Shown here: in pieces, positions 45,505 through 55,575 of the stretch
Position numbering within the stretch: position 1 is the stretch's first letter
How the letters are laid out: every line of letters starts with the position of its first letter
Position numbers and translations under genes: made by a program
Origin: Nothophaeocryptopus gaeumannii
Lineage: Eukaryota; Ascomycota; Dothideomycetes; Mycosphaerellales; Mycosphaerellaceae
DNA: 64,000 nucleotides
NCBI GenBank assembly: GCA_031771865.1
Contig: JASISA010000023.1
Coordinates: 930,001-994,000 of the forward strand
Direction of reading: 5' to 3'
Notes under the pieces: model-generated
The model's database searches: none
The model's input: only the letters and a program-made list of their open reading frames with translations
What the model was told of the DNA's origin: nothing

Positions 45505-46941
45505 ATGGCTCCAAAAGACAGACTGCAACAGGTCTCGAGGCATTTCAGCTATTCTTCAGCTCACGACGTGCCACTGAACACTCCTTTCTCATTCGAACGA
45601 GAGTCCAGCAGAATAGTTGACGAATTCGCTTCAACCAGCAGTCCATATTCTGGAGGACCGGAGCAGAAACGAGATTTGTCTACGTCAGCGATTTCATTGC
45701 AAGAAGAGGGCAAGAGAGCCAAGCCAGCAGCAACGAATATGTCGAACCAGGCACCGCACCCAGCACTCCTGATCCCAGGACCAATCGAGTTCGACGATGA
45801 GGTTCTCCAATCGATGAGCCATTATTCCGAGTCCCACGTTGGACAGCCCTTCGTCAACTGCTTCGGCGAGACGCTCTCGATGCTACGGAAGCTCTTCCAG
45901 GCCACCGACGCAAACAGCCAGCCTTTCATCATCTCCGGCTCAGGAACGCTAGGGTGGGACCAGGTTGCTGCCAACTTGACCGAGCCCGGCGATGAGGCAT
46001 TGGTCTTGCACACCGGTTATTTTGCCGATAGCTTTGCAGACTGCTTCGAGACATATGGCGTCAAGGCCACTCAGCTCAAAGCGCCCATTGGCGACCGACC
46101 ACAGCTGCCTGAGATCGAGAAGGCATTGAAAGAGAAGAAGTACAAGGTGATCACTGTCACCCACACAGATACCTCTACTGGCGTGCTCTCCGAAATAAAG
46201 CCACTCACGGATCTCGTGAAGAAAGTCTCGCCAGAGACCCTCGTCATCGTCGACGGTGTCTGCAGTGTCGGCTGCGAAGAGATCCGTTTTGATGACTGGG
46301 GCATCGACTGCGTCCTGACAGCTTCCCAAAAAGCCATTGGCTGCCCAGCTGGTCTGTCAATCCTCATGGTCTCTGGCCGCGCCATTCAGTCGTTCAAGAG
46401 CCGAAAGACACCTCCAAACTCGTACTTCGCTAGCTGGAAGAACTGGCTACCGATCATGCAGAACTACGAGGCTAAGAAGCCTTCTTACTTTGCTACCCCG
46501 TCGCCGCAATTGATCCATGCCCTGCACACCGCTCTTACGCAGATCCTATCCAGGCCGCTTGAGGACCGTTTCCAGAAGCACAAGGAGGTTAGCCAAAAGA
46601 TCAAGAAGGCCGTGGCGGATCTTGGGCTCAAACAGCTTGCTGAGAAACCAGAGAATCAGGCGAATGGGTAAGAACAACAAGCCGCAAACATCATTTGTGT
46701 ACTGACGTTCTGCAGCATGACCGCGATCTACCTGCCAAACGACCTGAAGCCTCCGGAGGTTCTGCCCAACTTGCTCAAGAAGGGCGTCATTTTCGCCGGT
46801 GGACTGCACAAGGAGATTGCCGCCAAGTATATTCGCTTTGGACATATGGGCGTTTCGATCACTGATCCAAAGAGGAACGACATTGACACGGCCCTTGCGG
46901 CATTGAAGGAGGGCCTTGCGGAGGTTGGATACAAGGCATGA
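45505..46941 (+). CDS. Alanine-glyoxylate aminotransferase (class V, PLP-dependent)
   Basis: Two exons, 45505-46667 and 46716-46941, with a 48-base intron. The long form is 462 residues. An internal ATG at 45739 (MSNQAPHPALLIPGPIEFDD) gives a 384-residue protein, the usual family length. The PLP-binding lysine lies in TASQKAIGCPAG (Lys276 long, Lys198 short). Other family marks are SGSGTLGWDQVAANL, THTDTSTGVL and DGVCSVG. The enzyme transfers the alanine amino group to glyoxylate, giving glycine and pyruvate. The N-terminal extension is Ser/Arg-rich and could target mitochondria. The C-terminus (GYKA) is not a PTS1 peroxisomal signal. Confidence 0.93.
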
Positions 46942-47376
46942 AGTGGCAGGCAGGGCAAAATCTGTTCATGAGTTAATGCATAGCTGATGTGGGAGGGTAT
47001 ACCAAAAGCTAAAGACAACCCAGATAATGTACGTATTCAATGTACATCCAGATTTGCACATTCACGTTCACCAGATACTTCATGTCACCTTTGGAGGTGC
47101 ATGTGCGATATTACCAACTTGGCTAGCGAGGTGTCACAGGCACCGCCATCACAGCCAATGCCATCCGCGGAGATGATTGCACAATTCTGGATGAAGCCGT
47201 ATTGGACAAAATGTGCCTTTCAAGCCGGCAGTAACATAGCAATGCGCTCCACCTTTATAGCTTTTCCATGCACACAAGCATTCCCGGACACTGAACCAGA
47301 TACGTTACACCGCACAGCACGGTAAAGATACTCGCTCACCGTTTTTGCGATTTTACACAAGCAAGCTTTTTACTGC

Positions 47377-48804
47377 TTACTGCCCCCCCGAAAGCGTCTT
47401 CTTTACAGCCTCAATCTGCTCCATAACCGCGCTTCGGCTGGTCCCTCCCTTCGCCGACCTCATCTCGACACTCTTCTGATAATCAAACACGCCAAGCACG
47501 TCCTTCTCAAATCGGCTGTCCACACCCTGCAGTTGCTCAAAAGTGAGCGTATCCATTGGCTTGCCTTCGTTCTCCGCTAGAGCAACCACCCGCCCAGAGA
47601 TATGATGTGTCTCTCGAAACGGAACGCCTTTGCGGACGAGGTAGTCGGCGAGGTCGGTAGCGAGCATATCCGGCGAAAGGGAGCGAAGCATATTCTTGGG
47701 GAAAACGGAGAGTGTTGACAAAACGCCAGTAGCGATTTGAATGGAGTCGCCGACTGTCTTGACGTGATCCAACATCGGCTCCACACTCTCCTGCAAATCC
47801 TTGTTGTACGTCGAAGGAATGCCCTTGATGGACATCATGAGTCCGGTCATATGTCCAAAAGCTCGTCCACTCTTGCCGCGGATGAGTTCGAGGGAATCCG
47901 GGTTTTTCTTTTGAGGCATGAGGGACGAGCCGGTGGAATAGGTATCAGCCAATTTGACAAAAGCAAATTCTCCAGTCGAGTAGATGATCAAGTCCTCCGC
48001 CCATCTGGATAAATGAGTCATGAGCATAGTACCCCATTGCATCGTCTCAACAACAAAGTCCCTGTCGCCTACGCCAGCCATGGAGTTCATGATCAGACCA
48101 TCAAATCCAAGTTCCTTCGCGATGGCTTCGCGGTCGATGTTGAATGGGTTTCCGGCAAGAGCGCCACATCCTAGCGGAGATTTGTTGATTCTGGCGCGTA
48201 CTTCGCGCAGGCGTTGCAGGTCGGAGGCGAGGAGGGAGCCGTAGAGAAGCATCCAGTGAGACCAGCGGATGGGCTGAGCGCGTTGGAGGTGAGTGTAACC
48301 GGGCATGACATGGTCGATTTCTCTTTCGGCGCGGGCGGCGATGACTTTGAGGAAGGCGACAAGATATCCTTCTAGGTTGGAGAGTTGGTCGCGGAGCCAC
48401 AGGCGCATGTCGGTTGCTACTTGGTCGTTTCGGCTTCGTCCGGTGTGGAGCTTGCCGGCGATGTCTTTGCCTATGATTTCACCTAGTCGTCGCTCGTTGG
48501 CGGTGTGGATGTCCTCGTCGATGCCGGGCTGGATCTTGAAGGTGCCGTCTTCCCATTCTTTGAGGACTGCTTGGAGGCCTCGCTCGATTTCAGAGAATTC
48601 GTGGTCCGTAAGCAGGCCAGTCTTGGTGTTTGCTCTGGCATATGCTATGCTGCCGCGGATGTCTTGAGAGTAGAAGGCACGGTCAAAGTAGATGGACTCG
48701 TTGTATTGGACCATAATGGGGTCAGTGCCGCCTGTGAATCGGCCTCCCCATAGCTTGCCGGCCGCTGGAGCATCGCTGTTGGAGGACATGATGGTCGTCT
48801 GCAT
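47377..48804 (-). CDS. ARG4: Argininosuccinate lyase
   Basis: Single exon, 475 residues from the ATG at 48804; a second ATG at 48789 would drop five residues. It cleaves argininosuccinate to arginine and fumarate, the last step of arginine biosynthesis. Family motifs are clear: WGGRFTGGTD, HTGRSRNDQVATDMRLW, PGYTHLQRAQPIRWSHW and the fumarase/lyase signature GSSLMPQKKNPD with the catalytic Ser. The length matches the family. The enzyme acts as a cytosolic homotetramer. It is convergent with the aminotransferase gene and divergent from Vfa1. A Gcn4-type site lies 73 bases upstream. Confidence 0.97.
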   Translation of the reverse strand: MQTTIMSSNSDAPAAGKLWGGRFTGGTDPIMVQYNESIYFDRAFYSQDIRGSIAYARANTKTGLLTDHEFSEIERGLQAVLKEWEDGTFKIQPGIDEDIHTANERRLGEIIGKDIAGKLHTGRSRNDQVATDMRLWLRDQLSNLEGYLVAFLKVIAARAEREIDHVMPGYTHLQRAQPIRWSHWMLLYGSLLASDLQRLREVRARINKSPLGCGALAGNPFNIDREAIAKELGFDGLIMNSMAGVGDRDFVVETMQWGTMLMTHLSRWAEDLIIYSTGEFAFVKLADTYSTGSSLMPQKKNPDSLELIRGKSGRAFGHMTGLMMSIKGIPSTYNKDLQESVEPMLDHVKTVGDSIQIATGVLSTLSVFPKNMLRSLSPDMLATDLADYLVRKGVPFRETHHISGRVVALAENEGKPMDTLTFEQLQGVDSRFEKDVLGVFDYQKSVEMRSAKGGTSRSAVMEQIEAVKKTLSGGQ

Positions 48805-48808
48805 CAAT

Positions 48809-48814
48809 TGACTC
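48809..48814. promoter_or_regulatory. TGACTC half-consensus site next to the lyase start
   Basis: TGACTC matches six bases of the Gcn4/CPC1 consensus TGASTCA. It lies five bases upstream of the ATG, so it may be within the leader and is a weaker candidate than the site at 48877. Confidence 0.3.
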
Positions 48815-48876
48815 TTCACTTGTACTGGTTGGCAGCCTCAATTGAAAGAGACGGTTCAATGGGGCATGCGATGTAT

Positions 48877-48883
48877 TGAGTCA
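48877..48883. promoter_or_regulatory. Gcn4/CPC1-type element TGAGTCA
   Basis: A perfect TGASTCA palindrome lies 73 bases upstream of the argininosuccinate lyase start codon, in the 353-base divergent promoter shared with Vfa1. Amino-acid biosynthesis genes of filamentous fungi are activated through this element by the Gcn4 homologue CpcA/CPC1 during starvation. Function here is inferred from motif and position. Confidence 0.6.
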
Positions 48884-49157
48884 AACAACGTCGTCTCACA
48901 AGAAGTTTCACTGCGCTTCCCAGGGCATTGGGTCTTATCGATTGTCGGCGGGCAGCACGGCCGAGAATGCGGCCGCACTTGCCGACCCAGTGAGACTGCC
49001 AACCCTTGACTGCTTCTCCTTCAACATTCACTCACCGGACCGTCGCGCAGATCGTGCCGTCACATGTAAAAGGTCGGCACAATGAGTGTACTGTGACATC
49101 GAGCCAATTACATACCGCACCTCGCTCCTTCCGCTCCCACGATACCACGCTACCAAG

Positions 49158-49724
49158 ATGGCTAGCACTGCTCAGAATACATGGCACCGCCGGCTGGTAG
49201 CAGAGTCCAACGCGAAAGCCTGCTGGATCTGCTTCAAGCCGACCTCGACTGTTCTCATCACCGTAGACAACTCAGACTGGTTTCACGTCTGTCCTGGCCA
49301 CTTGACCGATCGCAAGTTCGCCATACCCAAGGACGAGGAGGACCTGGCCAAGAAGAAGAAAGATGAGGAAATCGAGAAAGAGATTGAGGCTGTGAAGAAA
49401 GAGTTCGCCGAAAAGATGAAGAAGAAGCTCGACCGTCGGCGGCAAAAGGAGCACGAGAAAGACGGCAAGAAGGCTGAAGAGGAGAAGAAGAAAGACGAAG
49501 AAGATGAGAAGCAGATTGAGAAGGAGAAGGAGGATAAGCTCAAGGACCTGGAAAGTAAGAAAGAGCCCGAGAAGGCGAAGGTCGAGGGATCGCGTATCTT
49601 CGAACTACATAAGAGCTTCTTGCAGATGAGACAGCAGCGCAGAGTCCAGGCTGTCGCTGCAAAGCGGAACCAAGACCGCATGCGAAATCCAGAGTTCTTC
49701 CCATCAGTGCCCAAGGGTCCTTGA
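49158..49724 (+). CDS. VFA1: Vps4-associated protein Vfa1
   Basis: Single exon, 188 residues. The start MASTAQNTWHRRLVAESNAK leads to a zinc-binding segment (CWICFKPTSTVL, then DWFHVCPGHLTDRKFA) typical of Vfa1. A long Lys/Glu-rich coiled coil covers residues about 60-145. The C-terminal helix (IFELHKSFLQMRQQRRVQ) resembles the MIT-interacting end that binds Vps4. Vfa1 stimulates or regulates the Vps4 ATPase in ESCRT-III disassembly on endosomes. The upstream ATG-less extension is not used; this ATG fits the family start. Confidence 0.92.
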   Translation: MASTAQNTWHRRLVAESNAKACWICFKPTSTVLITVDNSDWFHVCPGHLTDRKFAIPKDEEDLAKKKKDEEIEKEIEAVKKEFAEKMKKKLDRRRQKEHEKDGKKAEEEKKKDEEDEKQIEKEKEDKLKDLESKKEPEKAKVEGSRIFELHKSFLQMRQQRRVQAVAAKRNQDRMRNPEFFPSVPKGP

Positions 49725-49819
49725 AGAGGGTCCAATCTCAAGGCTGCAGTCTTAGGTGCTTTTCCCGAGCCTATAAACGGCAATGGAATACCCGCGGACA
49801 AAGCATTTGCCTGTCGGTA

Positions 49820-50194
49820 TCAGCCAGGGGCCTCGCGAGTATACAACTCAGCAGCCAAATCCAAAGCCTTAGGTTCAACTGCATGTGCATCATGAGCTTC
49901 CTCTCGATCTGCATACCAGCTAGCATGTGTTTGGCTCAAGATACGAAGCGATGGTCGGTCAGCGTTGAGTAGAGCTTTCCACTTTGCGGGTACGACTTCA
50001 TTTTCGCAGGATCCGGTGCGAACGCATGGTATCGCTTCCGCGACTGTAACCTCATGGCTCTCTTGCTCTTGGATTGGATACCGACAGTCAGTTTTGGAGC
50101 CAGCATGGACGCCTGACCGCTGGAAACCACCGGGCAGCATTACCTGATTCCTCACATTATCGCGAAGGATCAACTTCGCTTCACCAAGCTCCAT
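49820..50194 (-). CDS. Small hypothetical protein
   Basis: ATG-initiated frame of 124 residues starting MELGEAKLILRDNVRNQVML and ending YTREAPG. Codon use is coding-like throughout. The frame stays open a further 51 bases upstream (ADAKALTAKKHWSGTG) without an ATG, so a 5' exon is possible. No signal peptide, membrane segment or domain is recognised. Its 3' end lies near that of the Vfa1 gene (convergent). Confidence 0.4.
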   Translation of the reverse strand: MELGEAKLILRDNVRNQVMLPGGFQRSGVHAGSKTDCRYPIQEQESHEVTVAEAIPCVRTGSCENEVVPAKWKALLNADRPSLRILSQTHASWYADREEAHDAHAVEPKALDLAAELYTREAPG

Positions 50195-50245
50195 GCCTGT
50201 CCCGCTCCAATGCTTCTTCGCAGTGAGCGCCTTGGCATCCGCCAC

Positions 50246-51368
50246 GTCGTCGTCAGCATATCACAAGATCTTACTGTGTGACACAAGTTATTCCTTGGCA
50301 TCAACTAAAGCGCGTCTGACGCTATACCCGCGTCCCCATACGGATAGCCTACACATGACACGTCCTGATCGCAAATCTAACATGAGGGCACATAGCAGAC
50401 ACGAGCTGGGTTCCTTACCCATATCTCTATCCTTCCGCCGACTCCTAATCGGCCCGTGTCCGCTGCCGTCAGCTGCGCGCCTGCCCATACCTTATGCAGT
50501 CAGCATGACACCCATGTCTCACCAGCCACAGTGCTTTCGCTTCGTTTTCTTCCGCGCTTCGGGAGCTAATGCGAGCACCTGTATTGGCAACATGCAGCCT
50601 GCTTGGGAAGAGGGAACCGAGGACGGTTGATGCAATCCTCAGCACGGAACGGATCGTTCGATGCGAAGAGCAGGACTTGTGAGACTCTGAGAGAGAGGCC
50701 ACGGTGGACGTGTCCTGTGGGCTTCGGCGCGATGATTTGTTCTGTCTGGCAAGCGTGAGACTTGCACGGTCTTCGAGCAATTGAGCTTTGTACGGTATCA
50801 TGCTATGTCCAAACTTGACGGTCACGTGTTCAGATCGAGACTGGCGATGACCACAACCCCCGTCCAGACATCACATCAGGACGCCCAATCATCATCGAAC
50901 CACTGGAAGAACTGTTCACGGACCTCAGTGACGAGGTCGACAGAACGTGGTTGCACAGAACCGGCGGCATTGGGCTCGCGCCAAGGCATTCCGAAAGAGT
51001 ACAAAATTCTTGACGAATCCTTCGAGTTCTCTACAATGGATATGAACATATCTGAGACAATTCTGACAAAACAATGTACAGCAACTCGAGTCATGCGAGG
51101 GTTTCTGTCTTCATGGAACTACCGCGAACATCGATGGAGGACAGTGAGGACAAGCAGATCTCTGCTAAACTCTATTTTGGCTGTCCTCCTGTCCTCATCT
51201 GTTGGCAATTATTATATATATCTCGAGAACCTGCGAAGGTCCAGCATCACTACTCCCTAGCTTTCGCACACAGCAGCGACCGCAACTGAGAGTTTTCATC
51301 GACAAAATTCATCGATCACCATATCCTGCGGGCTTCTACTCCAGACTTTACAACCTTCAACTCCAGAC
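50246..51368. other. Intergenic; promoter of first F-box-like gene
   Basis: No supported gene. A TATA-like ATTATATATATC lies near 51208-51219, about 150 bases before the start codon of the F-box-like gene at 51369. Other open frames are short and without motifs. Confidence 0.4.
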
Positions 51369-52247
51369 ATGGCTTTATCGACAGTGCCAGACTACTTCAG
51401 CCGCTTGCCTCCGGAGATGATCGGGCGCATCGCATCTCACATGGACAACAGGACGCTTGGTTGCTTCCGCTTGGCCGACCGGTATTGTCAGTCCGCATCT
51501 GCACCAGCGTTTATCAAGCGATATCTCAAGGATATGAGAATCAAGTTGAGCATCCGTAATCTGACCGCTGCGTCCGATCTGTTGCGGTACAAAGACTTCG
51601 CCCGCCGCGTCGAGCGTGTTACTTTTCAGGAAGCAACCTGCACCTCGACTCCCCCAACCCACGAACGAGATCTCAGTGAAGCTGCCGAAGTACGCTCGCT
51701 CCTAAGGAAGGTCATTGAGAGGCTCCAAAGTGCGACCAGTGTCTTCTTGGTTGGATGCCGGCGCTGTCACTCCAGTGACAGAACACCGGGTCGCTACGAT
51801 GCAGCAGTCATCGATGCGCTCGCGAGCTCTCCGAAGCCAGCCTTACGGAATCTCGATATGCGTTACGTTCGACCTTCCGCAACCTCTCTAAGAGCGTTTG
51901 TTGCAGCCCATGCCGCGAGCTTGAAGGGCATTTACTTCCACAATGTCCTGGTCACGGATGGCTCGTGGGCCAGCGTGTTGCAGATGATACGTGATGGGAT
52001 ACAATTGGAGTCTCTACGCGCGATCAACACATACGATGCTGATATTTCTTCCCGTGGGAAGATTGATTTTGTCAGCGGTGGACGTGTGGACAAGTGGGTG
52101 CGCGACCCTTTCACCAAGACGCTTCAGACCTACTCGCTTGTGAACCATGAGATGATGATGCGTGGCCGATGGGCTGTCAAGGCTGGTATCAACAAGGCTT
52201 TTCAATCTAGGGGCTGGAACGAGTTTGATCCGACGATCCCGGTTTGA
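51369..52247 (+). CDS. F-box-like protein, intact member of a local family (copy 1)
   Basis: Single exon, 292 residues. The N-terminus (YFSRLPPEMIGRIASHMDNR, then LGCFRLADR) fits an F-box, which links Skp1-Cullin ubiquitin ligases to substrates. The middle is shared with the downstream paralogue: KRYLKDMRIKLSIRN, a segment like LLRYKDFARRVERVTFQE, and LRKVIERLQSATSVFLV. The C-terminus has a family motif (RWAVKAGINKAFQSRGWNEF, then DPTIPV). Some spacing recalls degenerate leucine-rich repeats. The substrate is unknown. It is the first of five tandem, same-strand copies. Confidence 0.75.
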   Translation: MALSTVPDYFSRLPPEMIGRIASHMDNRTLGCFRLADRYCQSASAPAFIKRYLKDMRIKLSIRNLTAASDLLRYKDFARRVERVTFQEATCTSTPPTHERDLSEAAEVRSLLRKVIERLQSATSVFLVGCRRCHSSDRTPGRYDAAVIDALASSPKPALRNLDMRYVRPSATSLRAFVAAHAASLKGIYFHNVLVTDGSWASVLQMIRDGIQLESLRAINTYDADISSRGKIDFVSGGRVDKWVRDPFTKTLQTYSLVNHEMMMRGRWAVKAGINKAFQSRGWNEFDPTIPV

Positions 52248-52546
52248 GGTGGCATGACAATTCAAGACAAGGACTCGGGCAATCCCTCGCTGGACAAAGT
52301 GGCGCCGCAGCACTACTTGGTCCCTGTCGGACATTCGAGATTCGCCCTTGCACTGGGCGATGCAGCTATCGCAGACTGAAAGCGACATCAAGACGCTTCT
52401 GAGGAGGAGGACAAGCGTACCTTTCAGAGACAGCAAACACCGTTGACAAAGACTGCGGAAGGTTTAAATGGCGGACTTCTGCCAGTATCACCAAGTAGTG
52501 CTCGCAGACAGCATTTCGACTACAACGCCAAGTCCCATCGCAGATC

Positions 52547-53431
52547 ATGGCTCGACTCGACGAACTACCTCCTGAGCTCATTGAGCATATCGCATTTGAC
52601 ATAAGTAATGAAGACTTTCTCAACCTTCGTCTTGCCAGCCATGAAATTCAGGCCAGGACTGCCAGCAAATTTGCCAAGCGCTATGTGGAAGACTTCCAAG
52701 TGAAGCTCACTATCCAACGCTTCGAAATTGCTCTTGACATATTGCACTACGACGACTTCGTCAAGTGCATACGACGCGTCACGTTCTTCGAAAAGTTCGA
52801 TCTAGACCGGCTGCACTTCGAGATGGACCCTGTCCAAGCCGCCAAAACTCGCTCCCTTCTCGAAGATATCTCGACCAGGCTTACGCATGTTAATCACTTG
52901 GTCGTGAAAACCATCTGGACTGAGTCTGGTCGCTCCGCGAATGAGTGGGTCCGCGATCAGTGGATGTGTGAGCAGTGTGGCCAGCACGGTGGAGCTGTCT
53001 TCGAAATGCTCGCGCAAAATCCACTACCCAAGTTATCGATGCTCGAAGTAGACGGCGGTCGGTACCCAGCCTCTACTCTCGACGCCTTTCTCACCGCCCA
53101 CTCTGCGACCTTGAAAACTGTGCATATCTTCAGAACACGAAGCTGGTGGAGAAGCGTCTATCTGACAATTCGAGATCACATGATTCTGGACCAGTTGAAA
53201 AGCGATGGAATCAGAGAGTGTCAAGATTCACCATTTGACGATGAGATATGCCCCATTACAGGGAGGAGGATTAATTGGACTTTACGGAATCCTTCGATCA
53301 GGGGCATTGAGACGTATTCGCTTTGGGGGAGTCAAATGTTCATGTCTGGTGGGATGGCGGTCAAGGCTGGGATGAACAGGATGTTTCACGTGCAAGGGTG
53401 GGTGGAGTATGATCCGAACTTGCCAGTGTAA
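52547..53431 (+). CDS. F-box-like protein, intact member of a local family (copy 2)
   Basis: Single exon, 294 residues. The F-box region (LDELPPELIEHIAFDISNED) is followed by FAKRYVEDFQVKLTIQRFEI and ILHYDDFVKCIRRVTFFEKF. Then comes LLEDISTRLTHVNHLVVKTI and a C-terminal block GGMAVKAGMNRMFHVQGWVE ending YDPNLPV. Order and length match copy 1, with 299 bases between them on the same strand. A CXXC pair (CEQCGQ) in the middle parallels CRRC in copy 1 and might bind metal. The role in ubiquitination is inferred from the F-box only. Confidence 0.75.
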   Translation: MARLDELPPELIEHIAFDISNEDFLNLRLASHEIQARTASKFAKRYVEDFQVKLTIQRFEIALDILHYDDFVKCIRRVTFFEKFDLDRLHFEMDPVQAAKTRSLLEDISTRLTHVNHLVVKTIWTESGRSANEWVRDQWMCEQCGQHGGAVFEMLAQNPLPKLSMLEVDGGRYPASTLDAFLTAHSATLKTVHIFRTRSWWRSVYLTIRDHMILDQLKSDGIRECQDSPFDDEICPITGRRINWTLRNPSIRGIETYSLWGSQMFMSGGMAVKAGMNRMFHVQGWVEYDPNLPV

Positions 53432-53489
53432 CTGCAAACGGACACAAGCAGAACCTGAAGGGGCTGGTGAGAAATCTCGCACTGGACTG

Positions 53490-53633
53490 CGTACGCTCAT
53501 CAGACTGGTAAGACTTTGGCCTGGCCTAAGGACAGTAACGACAATGTACGGCTGGATGGGCGTGCAAGCTGGTACGAATGCGATTTTGAGGATCGGAGAG
53601 TTGGGAGGGTATGATCCGCAGAAGCCGTCGTGA
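53490..53633 (+). pseudogene. C-terminal fragment of an F-box-like family gene (copy 3)
   Basis: Only the end of the family survives: MYGWMGVQAGTNAILRIGEL, then GGYDPQKPS and a stop. It aligns with the last 30 residues of copies 1 and 2 (AVKAGxNxxF to YDPxxP). It lies directly after copy 2, as expected for an unequal crossover or partial deletion. No N-terminal part is seen nearby. Confidence 0.6.
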
Positions 53634-54100
53634 GGTTGAGGATAAGGACGACCTCGCTAGAGCACCGACCTGGTTCTCTAATGCTCGGGCCCTGGATTCT
53701 CATCTTTCTCTGCGGCCTACCCGAAAAGACTGCGACTCTTGCACTGCTCGATTCGGAAAGCCAATCGCCACACAAAGACGATAGAGGATCAATGAGAAAG
53801 CACAGAATGGTATTCAAGCAGGCCTATAGGACCATATAAAACTTGTTCACAGTGGCGTTGTCTCTTTTGTGTGTGGCAAACCATACAATGCACTTGTGAA
53901 ATCGCGCATGCATTAAGTCAACCTCTCGATGGCATATATATATGCATGCTCTGTGCGGAGACATGGCTTCTTCCCTACTTATTACGATCGTCTCTCGCTA
54001 TCGAATACTTCGGCTCACACACCCAGACTCGAAAGCAAACTCAGAGACGACATCTTCATAACAGCACAGCAATCATACAACCAAATCGACCTCCGATATT

Positions 54101-54736
54101 ATGGCAGGCAACAGCAACTGCGAACGCCTGCCAGTTGAGCTGATTCGCGACATCACGGACATGTTGGACGATCGCTCGCTACATGCCCTTCGTATGAGCT
54201 CCCACTTTATGCAAGCACGTACCCTCAAAGACTTCATCGACCAACACTTGAGCAAGAACAAGGCTAAAGTACCAGTGACTCCAAGAAACCTGCGCGGCTT
54301 TCTTGCCGTCCTGAGCGACCCCAATAAGGCCGAGGTCATCACGTACGTTGAATTCGAGGAGCAACAGCACGTCGGTCAACTTGGATTCAACGGGCCTATG
54401 GCGATGATATCGCCTAACTTCTATCTTGAAGCGGTATTCCAGTTGCTGAGACAGATCGCGCATCGTCTCACTCACGTCTGATGTCTCAAAATTTCCGGCC
54501 TTCGCTCGACAAACGACGTGACTGCAATGCCCACCCAGGAGGTTGATCAAGCACTGAAGGCTTTCGCTGGAGTCCCCATTACAAGCCTCGTATTATACAG
54601 AATCGATGGTTCGGGCGTCACTTACAACCACCTGATCGCCTTCATGGACGCTCACAACCACCTTACTCCAGGTGCTGCACTAGCGCATACTTGTTTGCAT
54701 GGTGGGGAATGGGAGAAAGCCCTAGTCCATATGTGA
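54101..54736 (+). pseudogene. F-box-like family gene with a premature stop (copy 4)
   Basis: From an ATG the frame encodes a good F-box (ERLPVELIRDITDMLDDRSL, then HALRMSSHFMQARTLKDFI). It continues to RLTHV, where TGA at 54479-54481 stops it after 126 residues. The same frame then runs on for another 84 codons (CLKISGLRSTNDVTAMPTQE, ITSLVLYRIDGSGVTYNHLI). The stop therefore looks like a point mutation in a once-longer gene. The family C-terminal motif is missing before the next copy. A short F-box-only product of 126 residues could still be made. Confidence 0.62.
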
Positions 54737-54740
54737 GATC

Positions 54741-55575
54741 ACATGCGGCTGCACGATACGTCTTTGCACGGGCTTCACAGTGCGCCTGTCGTCACGCTCT
54801 TCGTGCGTGCAGCCGTAGGATGCAGGTCCTCACTCTGAACGCCTTCACAAACTATGGTCTTGTGGATCCTTCCGTGAAAATGACCGGGGGAATGTTGTGG
54901 AACTTCTTCACAATGCTGCAAGACCCCAACAAGGCCGAAGCCATCAAGAGAGTGACCTTCTACGAGCCTCAATCCTCGACATCCAATCAGACACGAGCCA
55001 CTCGACAGGCGGTTAATTGGGCTGTTGGCAGAGGTTCTCCGCCGATTGACCCTCGTTGAGGAGATCGTGACATCTTCGACCTACTGATTGAGCCAGCCCA
55101 GGAGACCGATCTACTGGTTCGCGCCTTAGCACAAGTTCCTGTGCCGACGTTGAATAAACTCCATCTTTACTCATGCCACATCAAGCAACACAGCTTGCAC
55201 AGACTCCTCAGGACTCAAAAAGACGATTCAGAGCTCACGCTGCAACGCGACAATGTTTGGCTGCACGGGAATCTGTCAACTTTCCTCAAGACCACGCGAG
55301 ACGACATCAAACTTAGCATGCTGAAACTCCAGTCGATCCACATGTCCAGTACGCCACAGGCTCCCTTGTTCTCGCTCGATCATCGCCTTGTCAAGTCGGC
55401 CAAAGATCCACAGTCCGGCAAGATTGCCCACAACGTCTTCACTTATGAGACTGCGACAATGACGGGAAATTATGCTGTGAAGCTCGGGGCTAACAAGTTA
55501 CTTCAGCTTACGGGCAGTGCTCTCTTCGATGCAACCATGGTCTTCTTCGGCCTTGTGAGAAAAGATTCACGCTAA
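54741..55575 (+). pseudogene. F-box-like family gene broken by frameshifts (copy 5)
   Basis: Family segments occur in shifted frames. Remnants of the F-box region (LHDTSLHGLH) are near 54745. GGMLWNFFTMLQDPNKAEAI and KRVTFYEPQ follow near 54890. LLAEVLRRLTLVEEIVTSST lies in another frame near 55022. A long C-terminal part is at 55141-55575 with GNYAVKLGANKLLQLTGSAL. The phrase DPNKAE is shared with copy 4, so copies 4 and 5 are the closest pair. At least two frame changes prevent a full-length product. Confidence 0.6.

Noticed and set aside
46930..46941. Peroxisomal targeting signal on the aminotransferase
   Set aside because: The protein ends GYKA, which does not fit the PTS1 consensus SKL or its usual variants.
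50781..51260. 159-residue plus-strand frame before the F-box cluster
   Set aside because: Competing frames are equally open and it overlaps the TATA-like promoter of the first F-box-like gene.
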